DNA of 64,000 nucleotides from Sorangium aterium (GCF_028368935.1 NZ_JAQNDK010000001.1:3966639-4030638); one strand, 5' to 3'; positions 1 through 11,400 are shown, counted from the stretch's first letter. Notes: generated from the sequence alone by a model not told the origin. Numbers and translations are program-made.

Positions 1-1
1 C

Positions 2-1852
2 GGCTACGGGCCCCGCGGTGAGGCCCCGAACACGGAGATCTGGAGCCCCACCGCGCGCAGCTGGACACCGGCGGCACCGATGAGCGCCGGGCGCCGGGCG
101 CACACGGCGACGCTGCTGGACGATGGGCGGGTCCTGGTCACGGGCGGCTCCCCGGATTCGGAGGGGATCAGCGGGCTCGCGAGCGCGGAGCTGTACGACC
201 CGGCGACCGATCGCTGGACGCCGCGAGCTCCCATGAGCACCGGGCGCCAGAACCACACGGCGACGCGGCTCCTGGACGGGCGGGTCCTGGTCGCGGGCAA
301 TGCCCCCGTCAATGGCCATGGCAGCGCGAGCGCGGAGGTGTACGACCTCGCCACGGACAGCTGGTCTCCGGCAGGGACGATGTACTCCGAGCGATCTCGA
401 CACGCAGCGACCCTGCTGCGCCATGGCAAGGTCCTGATCACCGGCGGCGTGGGCCCCGGCATGTATCTCGCCAGCGCCGAGCTCTACACCGCGGCTTTCC
501 CCGGCGACCCTTGCGACACCGACACGGACTGCGCCGGCGCCTCCTGCGTCGACGGCGTCTGCTGCGACACCCCTTGCTCGGGCGCGTGCATGGCCTGCTC
601 CGCCGCGAAGAAGGGCGCCGGCCCCGACGGCGCATGCGGCCCCATCCAGGCCGGCGCCGATCCGGACGACGACTGCGCCGCGGAGCCAGCCTCCTCCTGC
701 GGCACCAACGGCCTCTGCGACGGCCGCGGCGGCTGCCAGCTGCGGGCGCAGGGCAGCCCCTGCGGCGCGGCCTCGTGCAAGGGCGCCTCCGAGCTCGTCG
801 AGGCCCCCCTCTGCGACGGGCGCGGGGTCTGCGCCGAGGGCGACACCCTATCTTGCGCCGAGTACCGCTGCGTCGCGGGCGCCTGTCTCACGGGCTGCAC
901 CTTCGACACCCAGTGCGCCGACTCGGCCTACTGCGAGGCGACCGGCGGCGACTGCCTGCCAAAGAAGCCCGCCGGCGCCCCGTGCTCGCTCCCGAAGGAG
1001 TGCCTCAGCGGGCAGTGCAGGGCCGGCGCCTGCGAGCTCGACAGCGACGAGGACGGCATCGCCGACAGCGAGGACAACTGCCCTGCGGTCCCGAACACGC
1101 TCCAGGCCAACACCGATGGCGGCCTGCCTGCGGGCGATCTCCTCGGCGACGCCTGCGACGAGGACGACGACGCCGACGGCGTCGGCGATAGGGTGGACAA
1201 CTGCCCCCTCGTCGCGAACCCCGACCAGGCCGACGTCAACCGCGATGGGGTCGGCGACGCCTGCGATTGCAGCAACCCGCGCAAGCCCGACGGCAGCCCC
1301 TGCGACGACGGCAACGCCTGCACGCAGACCGATACCTGCCAGAACGGCGCCTGCGTCGGCGGAGATCCCTTCGTGTGCCCGCAGCCCGACACCTCCACCT
1401 GCAGGCGCGCCGTCTGCGCGCCGGCCACCGGCGCCTGCGCGAGGCGCTACAAGCTCGACGGGGCGCCCTGTCCAGGCGGCGAGTGCATCGCCGGGGGCTG
1501 CTTGCTCGCGGAGGCTGCCAGCGGCTCCGGAGGCGGCGCGGGGGGCGAGGGCCAGGGCGGAGAGGGCGGCGGCGGCCAGGGCGGAGAGGGCGGCGGCGGC
1601 GGCCAGGGCGGCGGCGGCCAGGGCGGCGACGCCGCCGCGAATGGCTCCAGCGGGTCCGGCGGCACCGGCGGCAACGCCGGCGGCGCGTCTCCGGCGCCTG
1701 CACCGGAGGGGAGCGCCCCGCCGCGCGCGCACGGCAACGGCTGCGCCCTGGCGCGTGGCGCCGGTCCTGACCCGGGCGGCTCGTCCGTGCCCTGGCTCCT
1801 CCTCGCCGCGCTGCTCGCCGCGCGGTCCTGGGGTTTCCGCAAGGCAGGCTAA
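2..1852 (+). CDS. Kelch-repeat, Cys-rich, TSP3-repeat surface protein with MYXO-CTERM-like tail (5' partial)
   Basis: The frame is open from base 2, so the gene begins before the window. In order I see kelch-type repeats ([16 protein letters not shown], then DGRVLVAG), a Cys-rich stretch with repeated C-x-x-G-x-C units typical of myxobacterial outer-surface proteins, and two thrombospondin type 3 calcium-binding repeats ([28 protein letters not shown]). A Gly-rich linker follows (about bases 1520-1690). The C-terminus has a short GCALA motif, a hydrophobic helix and final basic residues, the layout of MYXO-CTERM sorting tails. Inference: a secreted protein held at the outer surface. The ligand is unknown. 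The first in-frame ATG inside the window is at 80 but is internal to a kelch unit. Confidence 0.85.
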   Translation, partial: GYGPRGEAPNTEIWSPTARSWTPAAPMSAGRRAHTATLLDDGRVLVTGGSPDSEGISGLASAELYDPATDRWTPRAPMSTGRQNHTATRLLDGRVLVAGNAPVNGHGSASAEVYDLATDSWSPAGTMYSERSRHAATLLRHGKVLITGGVGPGMYLASAELYTAAFPGDPCDTDTDCAGASCVDGVCCDTPCSGACMACSAAKKGAGPDGACGPIQAGADPDDDCAAEPASSCGTNGLCDGRGGCQLRAQGSPCGAASCKGASELVEAPLCDGRGVCAEGDTLSCAEYRCVAGACLTGCTFDTQCADSAYCEATGGDCLPKKPAGAPCSLPKECLSGQCRAGACELDSDEDGIADSEDNCPAVPNTLQANTDGGLPAGDLLGDACDEDDDADGVGDRVDNCPLVANPDQADVNRDGVGDACDCSNPRKPDGSPCDDGNACTQTDTCQNGACVGGDPFVCPQPDTSTCRRAVCAPATGACARRYKLDGAPCPGGECIAGGCLLAEAASGSGGGAGGEGQGGEGGGGQGGEGGGGGQGGGGQGGDAAANGSSGSGGTGGNAGGASPAPAPEGSAPPRAHGNGCALARGAGPDPGGSSVPWLLLAALLAARSWGFRKAG

Positions 1853-2044
1853 TTTACCGCGGTTCGCCGAGTTCTCGCTGGTCGTGCCCTTCCGACAGGC
1901 TCCCGGGCGGTTCGGTCATGCCTCGCTCACGCGCAACCAGGGACGAACTTGGGCAACGATTTTGCCGTGCCGAACCGTCGCGAACCGTCGCATTTGCCGC
2001 GATTTTGGGGGCACCAGGCGATTGATCGCCCCCCTTCGGAGGGC

Positions 2045-2245
2045 ATGGACCCAACCCGGGACCAACCAGTGAGCCCGGGGCTTGGCGTGCTCGCGCCGGC
2101 CGACCCGTCGCCTCGGGCCGCCGTGGTCGCCTCGCTCGCCGGCACTCTGAGTCGCGCCGTCGCCCTCGGGGATGAGGAGGCGGCCCGTGTAGTTCACGAG
2201 GCGATCGGGCGGCTGCTCGGGCTGCCGGTGTCACCGAAGCGGTGA
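2045..2245 (+). CDS. Small hypothetical protein, about 66 aa
   Basis: An ATG-started frame encodes a short, Ala/Glu-rich, probably helical protein ending GRLLGLPVSPKR. I do not recognise it. It stands just upstream of decayed recombinase and sigma-factor remnants, where small accessory ORFs of integrative elements are often found, but that link is inference. Coding status is uncertain because the surrounding 1.5 kb is clearly degenerate. Confidence 0.35.
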   Translation: MDPTRDQPVSPGLGVLAPADPSPRAAVVASLAGTLSRAVALGDEEAARVVHEAIGRLLGLPVSPKR

Positions 2246-2614
2246 GCAAGCTCGCGCGGACAAATATCCTGCCGTATCGGGAAGACCTGACTCCGCCCGT
2301 AGCAAGAAGGCGGCCATCTGGCCGCCGTGCTCGCGCGCAGGGGACAACGACGCCGGTTGTGCGCCGCAGGACACGGGCAGCCTTCCGTCGCGGATCGGCT
2401 GGCCCACATCGCCGGCAAGAGAGCGAGTGCCATAAAGACGAAGTTGCGGTGGCGAACCGGTGCGATCCGCCCGGCGCTCGGTGGGCTGCTCGCGTTGCCG
2501 GCGGCACCGGAGGGGCAAGCGCGCTCGCATCCTTAGGGTGAAGCCTCGGGCCTCCGGGAGTGGCCTTTCCGGATCCCGAACCGCGTCCTCGAGCAGTAGG
2601 CGCCGTCCCTACGG

Positions 2615-2790
2615 ACCGTTGAGGCGCGCGATCTCGTGGAGCAGCTCCGGCTCATACGGCCCCGGGAGGGCATCGTGCTCCTCGTCGGCGGAGGCGAGCA
2701 GGTCACCCTGCTCGCCGGCTCCTGAAGCTGCCCGTCGAGACCGCGCTCTCGCGGCTCCGCCTCGGCCGCAAGGACCTCGCACATGTGCTC
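2615..2790 (+). pseudogene. Sigma-70-type sigma factor C-terminal remnant
   Basis: Translation gives VEARDLVEQLRLIRPREG and VLLVGGGEQ, then a stop. After a one-base shift it resumes as LLKLPVETALSRLRLGRKDL. This matches the region 4 helix-turn-helix end of the small sigma factor remnants at 40.3-40.8 kb in this window (LRLPVGTAFSRLRRGRLRL). No region 2 is present. It is a dead fragment with at least one frameshift, overlapping the antisense recombinase remnant that follows. Confidence 0.6.
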
Positions 2791-3010
2791 ACGCGGCGAT
2801 CTGCGAATAACCGGCAAGGTGCGAGACGGTGACGACGTGGGTCCCCGCGCCGAGCAGGTCACTGATGAAGGTGCGGCGGACGTCGTGCGGCGAGAAGCCG
2901 TTGACCCCGGCGCGCCGCGATCCGGTCGAGGATGCCGTACACGGCCCGATCGGTCAGGCCCGCCGCTCGATCTACATGGGCTTACTGATCGGGTGGAGGA
3001 ACGGCCGGTA
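2789..3010 (-). pseudogene. Tyrosine recombinase (phage-type integrase) C-terminal remnant
   Basis: The minus strand reads LTDRAVYGILDRIAAR, then a shift, then FSPHDVRRTFISDLLGAG, THVVTVSHLAGYSQIAA and a stop. The HDVRRTF and HLAGYS blocks are the His-x-x-Arg and second His box of tyrosine recombinases. At least one frameshift and an upstream in-frame stop break it, and the catalytic Tyr is missing. It marks an old integrative element at this site. Confidence 0.7.
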
Positions 3011-3349
3011 CGATCGCCGTGCGAGTGCGCCAAGCGGCGCGCCTCCGAGTCCTCCACGGAACCTTCAACTCGGCGAAGGGCTAGCCCGGACCGCGGCTGC
3101 GCTCTTGAGTGCTCGGCGCTCCATGCCATTCCCCACCTGCTGAGCGTCGCGCCCACACTCCAGGGGGCGGATTCGCTGGGACCGCGCTGCCGCTGTTGCT
3201 TCGCCCCCGAGCGCGGGCCGCGCACTAGCGATGCTGCGCCACGATCCGTCTTGTACGGAACGTGAGCCGGGCTCGAATCCTCCGTCCGCCCCCTTGCGAA
3301 GCCGGTACGAGTGCCTATGCTCTCGCCCCCCTGGACAGGAGGCGATCTC

Positions 3350-3820
3350 ATGCAGAAAGACGAACTATCCCCCGAAGAAGCCTACGATCTCATCGCGTCA
3401 CAGCTTCGCGACCGAATGAGCGAGTACCTAGCCGCGATCGACGCCTTCCCGAACGTTGACCCGTTGGCGAAGGTGGACATCTGGAATGCGGTGGTCAACA
3501 AGCGCAACGAGATCGACCAACTCCAGGCTCAACTCTCCGAGACCGCAACGGAGCTGCGCGCACAAGCTCCGCAAACGGCGACTGCTGCGGCGTCTCTCCT
3601 CTACAGAGCTTGTCGTGCGGTGAGCTGGGACGTCCCGCAGCAGAACGACGAGCGCGTGCTCGCGCACTGGTGCCAGCAGCAAGCCTTAGCCATCCGGGAT
3701 CCGGTGGCGCGACAGTCGGCGTTGGACTGGATTAGACGAGCACTTCGCTACGCTCAGGCTGGCCGCTCGGGTCCTACCGTGACCTGTGTGACGAACGCGA
3801 AGCAGTTGCTCAGCCGCTAG
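3350..3820 (+). CDS. Hypothetical protein, 156 aa
   Basis: The start is chosen at the ATG preceded by an AGGAGG-like site (ACAGGAGGCGATCTC); an earlier in-frame ATG at 3311 lacks one. The product is helical and Gln/Ala-rich with a probable coiled coil around residues 45-75 (NKRNEIDQLQAQLSE). There is no signal peptide, membrane segment or motif I can name. It stands alone between degenerate DNA and a trypsin-like peptidase gene. Function unknown. Confidence 0.6.
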   Translation: MQKDELSPEEAYDLIASQLRDRMSEYLAAIDAFPNVDPLAKVDIWNAVVNKRNEIDQLQAQLSETATELRAQAPQTATAAASLLYRACRAVSWDVPQQNDERVLAHWCQQQALAIRDPVARQSALDWIRRALRYAQAGRSGPTVTCVTNAKQLLSR

Positions 3821-4094
3821 TTAGGCCTGCACCGACATCCAGCACACGCATCGCACACCACGAGTGCCTTCCCGAGCCCTGTCCGCGAGTTTTGAGATCG
3901 GGTAGTGCAGCCACGCTCCGGGGCATGTCATATTGGGGGTCATGTGGCCAGCCCGGGCCTCGGGCTCGCTCTGCGGATGGGCCGCTGCCTGTGCGAACGC
4001 AAGGCCCCGCGCGCGTGCACGAGTCCGGCGGACATCCTTGCGCGGCGGAGGCGTCGCGCGTCATCCGGGGATCGAGTACGTTAGGTAGGTAGGC

Positions 4095-4829
4095 ATGGCT
4101 GAAATGGATCAGAAGCTTCTGGCAGGGCAACTCCTCGCCGTTCGAGAGCATGCGAAGCGCGCTGCCATCGCGGTCGTCGAGGAGGCGGGCGACAAGATGT
4201 TCGTCGGCTGCTGTACGCTCTTCAGGCGCAACAATCGCAAATTCCTCATCACCGCCGAGCACGTCGCAAGTGCAATCAGTCGTGGCGACGTCGCCCTCGC
4301 AATCAGCGAGAACCGTTCCGAGCTCTGGACGCCTGGACGCGGGCAACTTGCATCGACCACGGACCATGATGTCGCGGTGATGGAGTTGAAGGACCAGGAA
4401 TTCCTTGAACGTCTGCAGAAGGCGGGCTACCGCGAGTTCCTGGATGATCGCGACGTGCAGCGTGGACCGCTTCCCCCGGACTTCCTGCTCTACGGATACC
4501 CGGCCGAGGACGTGAAGGTCAATGGCGATGATCTGAATGCGCGGCCGAGCATGATCACCACGCAGCAGTATTCCGGGACGCCGAGCGGCCTGAAACGCCC
4601 ACTGAGCGGGTACGACCTCTTCCTCGCTTGGCAAGGGGCTTCGAAAGACCTCACGGGCATCAGCGGCACGCCCGTGTGGGCCGTCACGAACGGGCCTTCT
4701 GCGGGCGCCGGTGTGTGGACCCCCGACCAGGCGATGAAGGTGTGCGCCGTCGAGACCTCGGCGCTGCGGGGCGAATGGATTCGCGCCACGCGCTGGGAGA
4801 TCGTCGAGGCAGTCCTGCAGCGTCTCTGA
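4095..4829 (+). CDS. Trypsin-like serine peptidase
   Basis: The 244-residue protein has the chymotrypsin-fold catalytic layout: His in FLITAEHVA (about residue 56), Asp in HDVAVMEL (about 93) and Ser in LTGISGTPVW (about 190, the Gly-x-Ser-Gly motif). There is no signal peptide or membrane helix, so it looks cytoplasmic, unlike DegP-type enzymes, and no PDZ domain follows. Such stand-alone cytoplasmic trypsin-like proteins are recurrent in bacterial accessory and defence regions; the type I restriction operon begins about 600 bases downstream. A defence role is inference. The substrate is unknown. Confidence 0.75.
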   Translation: MAEMDQKLLAGQLLAVREHAKRAAIAVVEEAGDKMFVGCCTLFRRNNRKFLITAEHVASAISRGDVALAISENRSELWTPGRGQLASTTDHDVAVMELKDQEFLERLQKAGYREFLDDRDVQRGPLPPDFLLYGYPAEDVKVNGDDLNARPSMITTQQYSGTPSGLKRPLSGYDLFLAWQGASKDLTGISGTPVWAVTNGPSAGAGVWTPDQAMKVCAVETSALRGEWIRATRWEIVEAVLQRL

Positions 4830-5423
4830 TCAGTTCCCGCCGCCGCCTGCTTGCCGCCTGGCCTTATCCTGCACAGGCGCGGGCCTGTCCTTGCTCCCCC
4901 GCCCACGTCGCGGCCGTGCTCAAGCTGCACGAACTTCGCCTCGATCTCGGCTACCGACATGCCGCCGCTGGCCAGCGCCACCTCTACCTCGCGCGCGGAC
5001 GCCACCTGCGCCGCCTGCTCACCCATCCGCCGGAACTCGGAGATAGTACTTGTCCCGCACCTTTCCGCCGGCGCTTCGGGCTCATCGCCCGCGCGCTCCT
5101 GCCTGCTCTGCCCCGTCAGCGTCCTGCCACCCGGCCGCAAGCTCCTTCTTGGCCTCCATGCGCTTGAGCTCGCCTGCAACACGAGCACCGCCGAGGCCGG
5201 GTCCCAGGCACCGTCCCCAACCTATCCGCGTCGTCGGCCGGACGGGCATCATCCCACAGTCCCGCTCATGTTGCCCGATCCGCCAAGCATCAGTGGATCG
5301 GTCGGGCGGGGCATCCGACCGGCAGCGGCCCCGAAGCACATCATCCGAAGCTCGCGGCCTCCGGTCGCCGCCGACGCGCCTCCGCCTTGATCCTTTCCGT
5401 CCCGCCCGCGTAACGTCGGCATC
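4830..5423. other. Intergenic, possible decayed gene on minus strand
   Basis: No convincing intact gene. The minus strand carries plausible protein-like pieces (FRRMGEQAAQVASARE near 5040-4985; ELKRMEAKKELAAG near 5175-5130) in different frames, suggesting a decayed small gene. The last 100 bases should hold the promoter of the restriction operon, but I cannot point to a clear one. Confidence 0.3.
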
Positions 5424-7259
5424 GTGCCGATGGTGCAGAAGCGAACCGTTCTCGAACACCTCACCCGCGACGAGCTGATCTCCATCGCCGACGCGTTCGA
5501 CGTCCACGTCCAGGACCGGCGGAGCAAGGAGAAGCTGGTCGATGCCGTGGCGGCCTCCAGGAGCGCCACGCTGGCCGCCGTGCTGGCGTCGTACTCGCGG
5601 GACCGGCTGAAGGAGCTCTGCCGGGTGCTGCACCTCGATGACGGCGGCCGGGAGAAGGCCGTGCTGGTCGCGAGGCTCACCGGCGGGAAGGCGTCCGAGC
5701 CGCCGGCGCCTCCGAGGGCGAACGGGGCGGCGCGGGCGGCGCCCGAGCAGGTCGAGCTGGCCCTCGGGGAGAAGCTCACGATCGACCGGCTCGAACGGCA
5801 TCTCTGGTCGGCCGCGGACATCCTGCGGGGGTCGATCGACTCGAGCGATTACAAGAACTTCATCTTCGGGCTGCTCTTCCTGAAGCGCCTGAGCGACCGG
5901 TTCCACGAGGAGGTCGAGGCGCTGAAGGGCGTGCCGAACGCTGATCCCGAGGACCGCGACGAGCACGACTTCTTCGTGCCGAAGCAGGCCCGGTGGTCCG
6001 AGCTGCAGAAGGTCGCGAGCCAGGTCGGCAACGCGCTCAACAAGGCCGCATCGGCGCTGGAAGACGAGAATCCGCAGCTCGAAGGGGTGCTCGCCGGGAT
6101 CGATTTCAACGACGAGCGGAAGCTCGGCGACGCGAAGAACCGGGACGTGGTGCTGGGGCGGCTGGTGCAGCACTTCTCGAAGCTGTCGCTCAAGAACGCG
6201 GACCTGTCCGAGCCGGACATGCTGGGCCGGGCGTACGAGTACCTGATCGAGAAGTTCGCGGACGACGCCGGCAAGAAGGGCGGGGAGTTCTACACACCGC
6301 GCATGGTCGTGCGGCTCATCGTCGAGCTCCTGGAGCCCAGGGCGGGACTGCGGATCTGCGACCCGACCGCCGGCTCGGGCGGCATGCTGATCGAGTGCGC
6401 CCACTACCTGGAGCGGCACGGGCAGAACCCGAAGGACCTGTCGCTCTACGGCCAGGAGAAAAACCTGGGGACCTGGGCCATTTGCAAGATGAACATGCTG
6501 CTCCACGGGCTGCCCAGCGCACGGATCGAAAAGGGGGACACGATCCGCGATCCGAAGCTGCGGAACAAAGAGGGGCTGATGGTGTTCGACCGGGTGATCG
6601 CCAATCCGCCGTTCTCGCTCGACGAATGGGGGCGCGAGGTGGCCGAGAACGATCCGTACCGACGCTTCCCCTTCGGCGTGCCGCCCAAGACCAAGGGGGA
6701 CCTCGCCTTCGTGCAGCACATGATCGCGACCACCGATAATAAGACGGGCAAGGTGGGGGTCGTGATGCCACACGGGGTGCTGTTCCGTGGGGCCGCGGAG
6801 GGGGAGATCCGCAAGGGCATGCTGGAGGCGGATCTCGTCGAGGCCGTGGTGGGGCTGCCGACGAACCTGTTCTATGGGACGGGGATCCCGGCAGCGGTGC
6901 TGGTGCTCAACAGGAGCAAGGCGGCCGGACGGAAGAAGAAGGTGCTGTTCGTCGAGGCGTCGCGGGAGTTCAAGGAGGGGTCAGCGCAGAACTTCCTGCG
7001 GGAGGAGGACGTCAAGAAGATCGCGGTGACGTTCAAGGCCTTCAAGGACGTGGACAAGTACGCGCGGGTCGTGGGGATCGAGGAGATCGAGAAGAACGAC
7101 TTCAACCTGAACATCTCGCGATACGTGCAGACGACCGAGGCAGCGGAGAGGGTCGAGGTGGCGCATGCGCTGCAGACGCTGCGCGAGTTGGAGAAGAAGC
7201 GGGGGGAGGCCGAGGCGCGGATGAATGCCTACCTCAAGGAGCTGGGGTATGACGCCTGA
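5424..7259 (+). CDS. hsdM: Type I restriction-modification system, N6-adenine methyltransferase subunit HsdM
   Basis: Modification subunit of a type I system: transfers methyl from AdoMet to adenine in the site read by HsdS. The 611-residue protein has the HsdM helical N-domain (RLERHLWSAADILRGSIDSS), AdoMet motif I DPTAGSGGM (about residue 313) and catalytic motif IV NPPF (about 394). Before them lies an unusual 110-residue extension with two SAP/Rho-N-like helical repeats (LTRDELISIADAF; YSRDRLKELCRVL), which may bind DNA. The start is GTG at 5424 or ATG at 5430. The stop overlaps the hsdS start, so the operon is translationally coupled. Confidence 0.95.
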   Translation: MPMVQKRTVLEHLTRDELISIADAFDVHVQDRRSKEKLVDAVAASRSATLAAVLASYSRDRLKELCRVLHLDDGGREKAVLVARLTGGKASEPPAPPRANGAARAAPEQVELALGEKLTIDRLERHLWSAADILRGSIDSSDYKNFIFGLLFLKRLSDRFHEEVEALKGVPNADPEDRDEHDFFVPKQARWSELQKVASQVGNALNKAASALEDENPQLEGVLAGIDFNDERKLGDAKNRDVVLGRLVQHFSKLSLKNADLSEPDMLGRAYEYLIEKFADDAGKKGGEFYTPRMVVRLIVELLEPRAGLRICDPTAGSGGMLIECAHYLERHGQNPKDLSLYGQEKNLGTWAICKMNMLLHGLPSARIEKGDTIRDPKLRNKEGLMVFDRVIANPPFSLDEWGREVAENDPYRRFPFGVPPKTKGDLAFVQHMIATTDNKTGKVGVVMPHGVLFRGAAEGEIRKGMLEADLVEAVVGLPTNLFYGTGIPAAVLVLNRSKAAGRKKKVLFVEASREFKEGSAQNFLREEDVKKIAVTFKAFKDVDKYARVVGIEEIEKNDFNLNISRYVQTTEAAERVEVAHALQTLRELEKKRGEAEARMNAYLKELGYDA

Positions 7260-8499
7260 AGGCTGGCGCACGGATCGGCTTGGCAGCTTGCTTGACGGCA
7301 TTGACGCCGGCTGGAGCCCGCAATGTGAGGGTCGACCGGCAAACGATGATGAATGGGGAGTCCTCAAGGTCAGCGCCGTCACGTCGGGAGTTTACCGGCC
7401 CACCGAAAACAAAGCGCTCCCTAGTTCGCAGGTGCCGAAGCCAGAACTCGAAGTGCATGATGGCGATCTCCTTCTTGCCCGCGCAAACGGCGTGTTGGAA
7501 CTCGTAGGACGTACTGCTATCGTTCGTCATACGCGCCCGCGGTTGATGCTTTCGGACAAGATTCTTCGCATTCGCCCAAGGAATGCCACTGCGGATGCCG
7601 CCTTTCTGCACGCCTTGCTTTCCTCCTCATCGGCCAGAGATAGGCTAACAACGGTCACCGGCGGAAGCCACATGCGAAACATCTCGCAAGGTGCGCTTCG
7701 GGATCTTCATGTATGCTGTCCTCCGCTTGGCGAGCAACGGAAGATCGCCGCCATCCTCTCCTCCGTGGACGACGCCATCGAGGCCACCCAGGCGGTCATC
7801 GACCAGCTCCAGGTCGTCAAGAAGGCGATGATGACCGAGCTGCTAACGCGAGGGCTTCCCGGCCGGCACACGCGGTTCAAGAAGACCGAGATCGGGGAGG
7901 TGCCGGAGGAGTGGCATATCGCGTCTATCGGCGAACTCGCAGAATTCTCAGGAGGCAAAGGCTTTACGCCGAGAGATTGGGCCAGCGCCGGGCTACCGAT
8001 CATCCGAATCCAGAACCTCAACGGCTCGAAGGATTTCAACTATTATGCCGGACAGCCAGACGATGACTGGCTCGTGCAACCCGGAACGCTGCTCTTTGCC
8101 TGGGCGGGCAGTAGAGGAGCGTCTTTCGGGCCATGCATCTGGCCAGGTCCTCTAGGAGTTCTGAATCAACACATCCACCGCCTCGCGCCTGATCGTCGAC
8201 GAGTTTCAAAGCTCTTCATGTACTACCTTCTACGCCTCGTCACCGAGGAGGTCGAGAAGCGGGCGCACGGATTCAAGGACACCTTGGTTCACCTGCGCAA
8301 GTCCGAGCTAACAGGGTGGCCGGTTGCTTTACCTCCCCTGAACGAACAAGAGAAAATCGTTGAGCTCCTTGAAGCTATAGGCTCAAGAATCTCCGTGGAG
8401 CAAGCCGCGCTCGAATCGTTGAAATCAGCAAAGACAACACTCGCCCAAGCGCTCCTCACCGGCGAAATCCGCGTCACCCCCGACGAGGCCGCGCCATGA
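7249..8499 (+). CDS. hsdS: Type I restriction-modification system, specificity subunit HsdS
   Basis: Sequence-recognition subunit that directs HsdM and HsdR to a bipartite DNA site. The 416-residue protein shows the expected two-fold layout: TRD1, a conserved helix (LGEQRKIAAILSSVDDAIEA), a linker, TRD2, and a second conserved helix (LNEQEKIVELLEAIGSRI). The start is the ATG inside the end of hsdM (ATGACGCCTGA), an 11-base overlap; an upstream in-frame start lies deep in hsdM and is unlikely. G+C is lower in the TRDs than in hsdM or hsdR, as is common where TRDs are swapped by recombination. Confidence 0.93.
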   Translation: MTPEGWRTDRLGSLLDGIDAGWSPQCEGRPANDDEWGVLKVSAVTSGVYRPTENKALPSSQVPKPELEVHDGDLLLARANGVLELVGRTAIVRHTRPRLMLSDKILRIRPRNATADAAFLHALLSSSSARDRLTTVTGGSHMRNISQGALRDLHVCCPPLGEQRKIAAILSSVDDAIEATQAVIDQLQVVKKAMMTELLTRGLPGRHTRFKKTEIGEVPEEWHIASIGELAEFSGGKGFTPRDWASAGLPIIRIQNLNGSKDFNYYAGQPDDDWLVQPGTLLFAWAGSRGASFGPCIWPGPLGVLNQHIHRLAPDRRRVSKLFMYYLLRLVTEEVEKRAHGFKDTLVHLRKSELTGWPVALPPLNEQEKIVELLEAIGSRISVEQAALESLKSAKTTLAQALLTGEIRVTPDEAAP

Positions 8500-11400
8500 C
8501 CCCGCCCGGCAACGCCTGGAACGAGCTCTCCCTCTCCGAGGACCCCGCCGTCGCCCTCCTCCAGAAGCTCGGCTTCCGCTACGTCGCCCCCGAGATCCTC
8601 GAAGCCGAGCGCGAGAGCGTCAAGGTGCCGCTCCTCCCCTCCCGTCTCGCAAAGGCCCTCAAGAAGCTCAACCCCTGGCTCTCCGACGACAATCTGCACA
8701 AGGCCGTCCGCTCCGTCGGCGCCGTCCAGTCGGCGACGCTCATCGAGGCGAGCGAGGAGGTCTACGAGACCCTCGTCCACACCCGCTCGTTCGAGCAGGA
8801 CCTCGGCGACGGCCGCAAGAGCCACGATGTCCGCTTCTTCGACTTCGACAACCCTACCAACAACGAGCTCCTCGTCACCCGCCAGTACGCGGTGAAGGGC
8901 GCCAAGAAGACCATCTACCCCGACATCGTGGTCTTCATCAACGGCATCCCCCTCGCCGTCATCGAGTGCAAAAGCCCCAAGCTCGGTGAGGCCTGGAAGC
9001 TCGAGGCGATCGACCAGTTCAGCCGCTACCAGGAGCTCGACGATAAGTACCGCGAGCTCGGCGCCCCCAGGCTGTTCGAGACCGTGCAGGTCCTCATCGC
9101 TACCTGCCGTCAAGCCGCCGTCTACGGCACGGTCACCACCCCGTATCGCTTCTTCGCCGAGTGGAAGACCACCTGGCCAATGACCCCGGAGAAGCTCCGC
9201 GCCCTCGTCGGCCGCGAGCCGACCGCACAGGACGTCACCCTGGCAGGGCTGCTCGCCCCGCAGAACCTCCTCGACCTCGTCCGGAACTTCGTTGCCTTCG
9301 ACCCCGACCGCGACACGGGCCGCGTCGTCCGCAAGCTCTGCCGCTACCAGCAGTTCACCGCCGTCAACAAGGCCATCGAGCGCGCCCGCACGGCCAAGAA
9401 GCCGGACGACCGCGGCGGCGTCGTCTGGCACACGCAGGGGTCGGGCAAGAGCCTCACCATGCTGTGGCTCGCGCTCAAGCTCCGCCGCGATCCGCTGCAC
9501 GAGAACCCCACCCTCGTGCTCGTCACCGATCGCAAGGACCTCGACGCGCAGATCACCGGAACCTTCCAGGCCTGCAAGTTCCCCAACCCCGAACGGGCCG
9601 AGAGCGTCCGGCACCTGCGCGAGCTGCTCTCGGGCCCTCCGGGAAAGACCGTGCTCACCACGGTGCAGAAGTTCCAGGAGCTCGCCGCCACCGGCGGGAG
9701 CTCCGGAAAGCGCGCCGCCCGGAAGGAGCACCCCGTCCTCTCCGAGGCGCACAACCTCTTCGTCCTCACCGACGAGGCCCACCGCACCCAGTACGGCGGG
9801 CTCGCCGCGAACATGCGCAAGGCGCTGCCCAACGCGGCGTTCTTCGGCTTCACGGGCACGCCGATCGACAAGAAGGACCGCTCGACCCTCTCGACCTTCG
9901 GCCCGTACATCGACACGTACACCATCGAGCAGGCCGTCGCCGACGGGGCCACCGTGCCCATCTTCTACGAGGGCCGGCTCCCCGCGCTGCGGATCATCGG
10001 CAACACGCTCGACGCCCTCTTCGACCGCGTGTTCGCCGATCGGTCGGACGAAGAGCGCGAGGCGATCAAGAAGAGATACGCGAACGAGCAGACGCTCGCC
10101 GGGGCGCCAAAACGGGTCGAGACGATCTGCCTCGACCTCCTCGACCACTATGCAAAAGCCATCCAGCCCGGCGGCTTCAAGGCCCAGGTCGTGGCCTGCA
10201 CCCGCGAGAACGCCGTGCTGTACAAGGAGACGCTCGATCGCCTCCACGGACCGCAGTCGGCGATCATCATCTCGGGGTCGAACAAGGACGCCACGCACCT
10301 CGTCAAGCACCACACGAGCGAGGAGCAAAGGACGGCCCTGATCGACCGCTTCCTCGCGAAGGACGACCCGCTCAAGATCCTCGTCGTCTGCGATATGCTG
10401 CTCACCGGCTTCGACGCCCCGATCGAGCAGGTCATGTACCTCGACTCCCCGCTGAAAGAGCACACGCTGCTCCAGGCAATCGCCCGCGTGAACCGGACCG
10501 CCGACGGGAAGAGCTATGGCCTGGTCATCGACTACTGGGGCGTCTCGGAGGCGCTCACCGAGGCGCTCGAGATCTTCGCCCCCTCCGAGGTAAAGGGCGC
10601 CATGACGCCGAAGAGCGACGAGCTCCCGCGGCTCCAGGCGCGGCACGCGGCGGCCGTGCGGTTCTTCGTCCGGGTGAAGGACAAGGACGATCTCGACGCG
10701 TGTGTCGCCGTCCTGGAGCCGGAGGACGTCCGGGCCGAGTTCGACGCGGCCTTCAAGAGATTCTCGCAGAGCCTCGACATGCTGCTGCCGGATCCGAGCG
10801 CGCTGCCCTATGTCGCGGACGCGCGCTGGCTCGGAAAGATCCGGCAGGCGGCGGCCGCCAAGTTCCGCGACAAGAAGATCGATATCGCCGACTGCGGGGC
10901 CAAGGTCCGGAAGCTCATCGAAGAGGCGGTCGCGGCGGACGGGATCGAGATCCTGGTCAAGCCAATATCGCTCTTCGCGCCGGAGCTCGAGGAGAAGCTC
11001 AAGAAGCTGAAGACCCCGGAGGCGCGGGCGAGCGAGATGGAACACGCGATCCGGGACGAGATCCACGTTCGGCTCGACGATGACCCCGTGTTCTTCACGT
11101 CCTTGCGTGAGCGGCTGGAGCAGATCATCGAGGACCGCAAGGCGAAGCGCATCGACGCGGCCAGGGAGCTTCAGCGGCTCGAGGACGAGATCCGCAAGAA
11201 GATACGAGCGCGGGCGGAGACCGCTGCGACGCTGGGCCTCTCGGAGACGGGGCTCGCCATCTACGGACTCATCTCGGAGCGCAAGCCCCTGACCGCCGCG
11301 GAGAAGACGGGGAACGCGTACGGGAAGGTGGACGAGTCCAAGAAGGAGCTGGCTTCGCTGCTGGAAGAGCAGCTCGAGCCCCAGGTGTCGCTCGTCGACT

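Noticed and set aside
3265..3300. Possible tRNA T arm (GGGCTCGAATCCTCCGTCC)
   Set aside because: The 5' side of the arm does not pair and no cloverleaf can be drawn around it.
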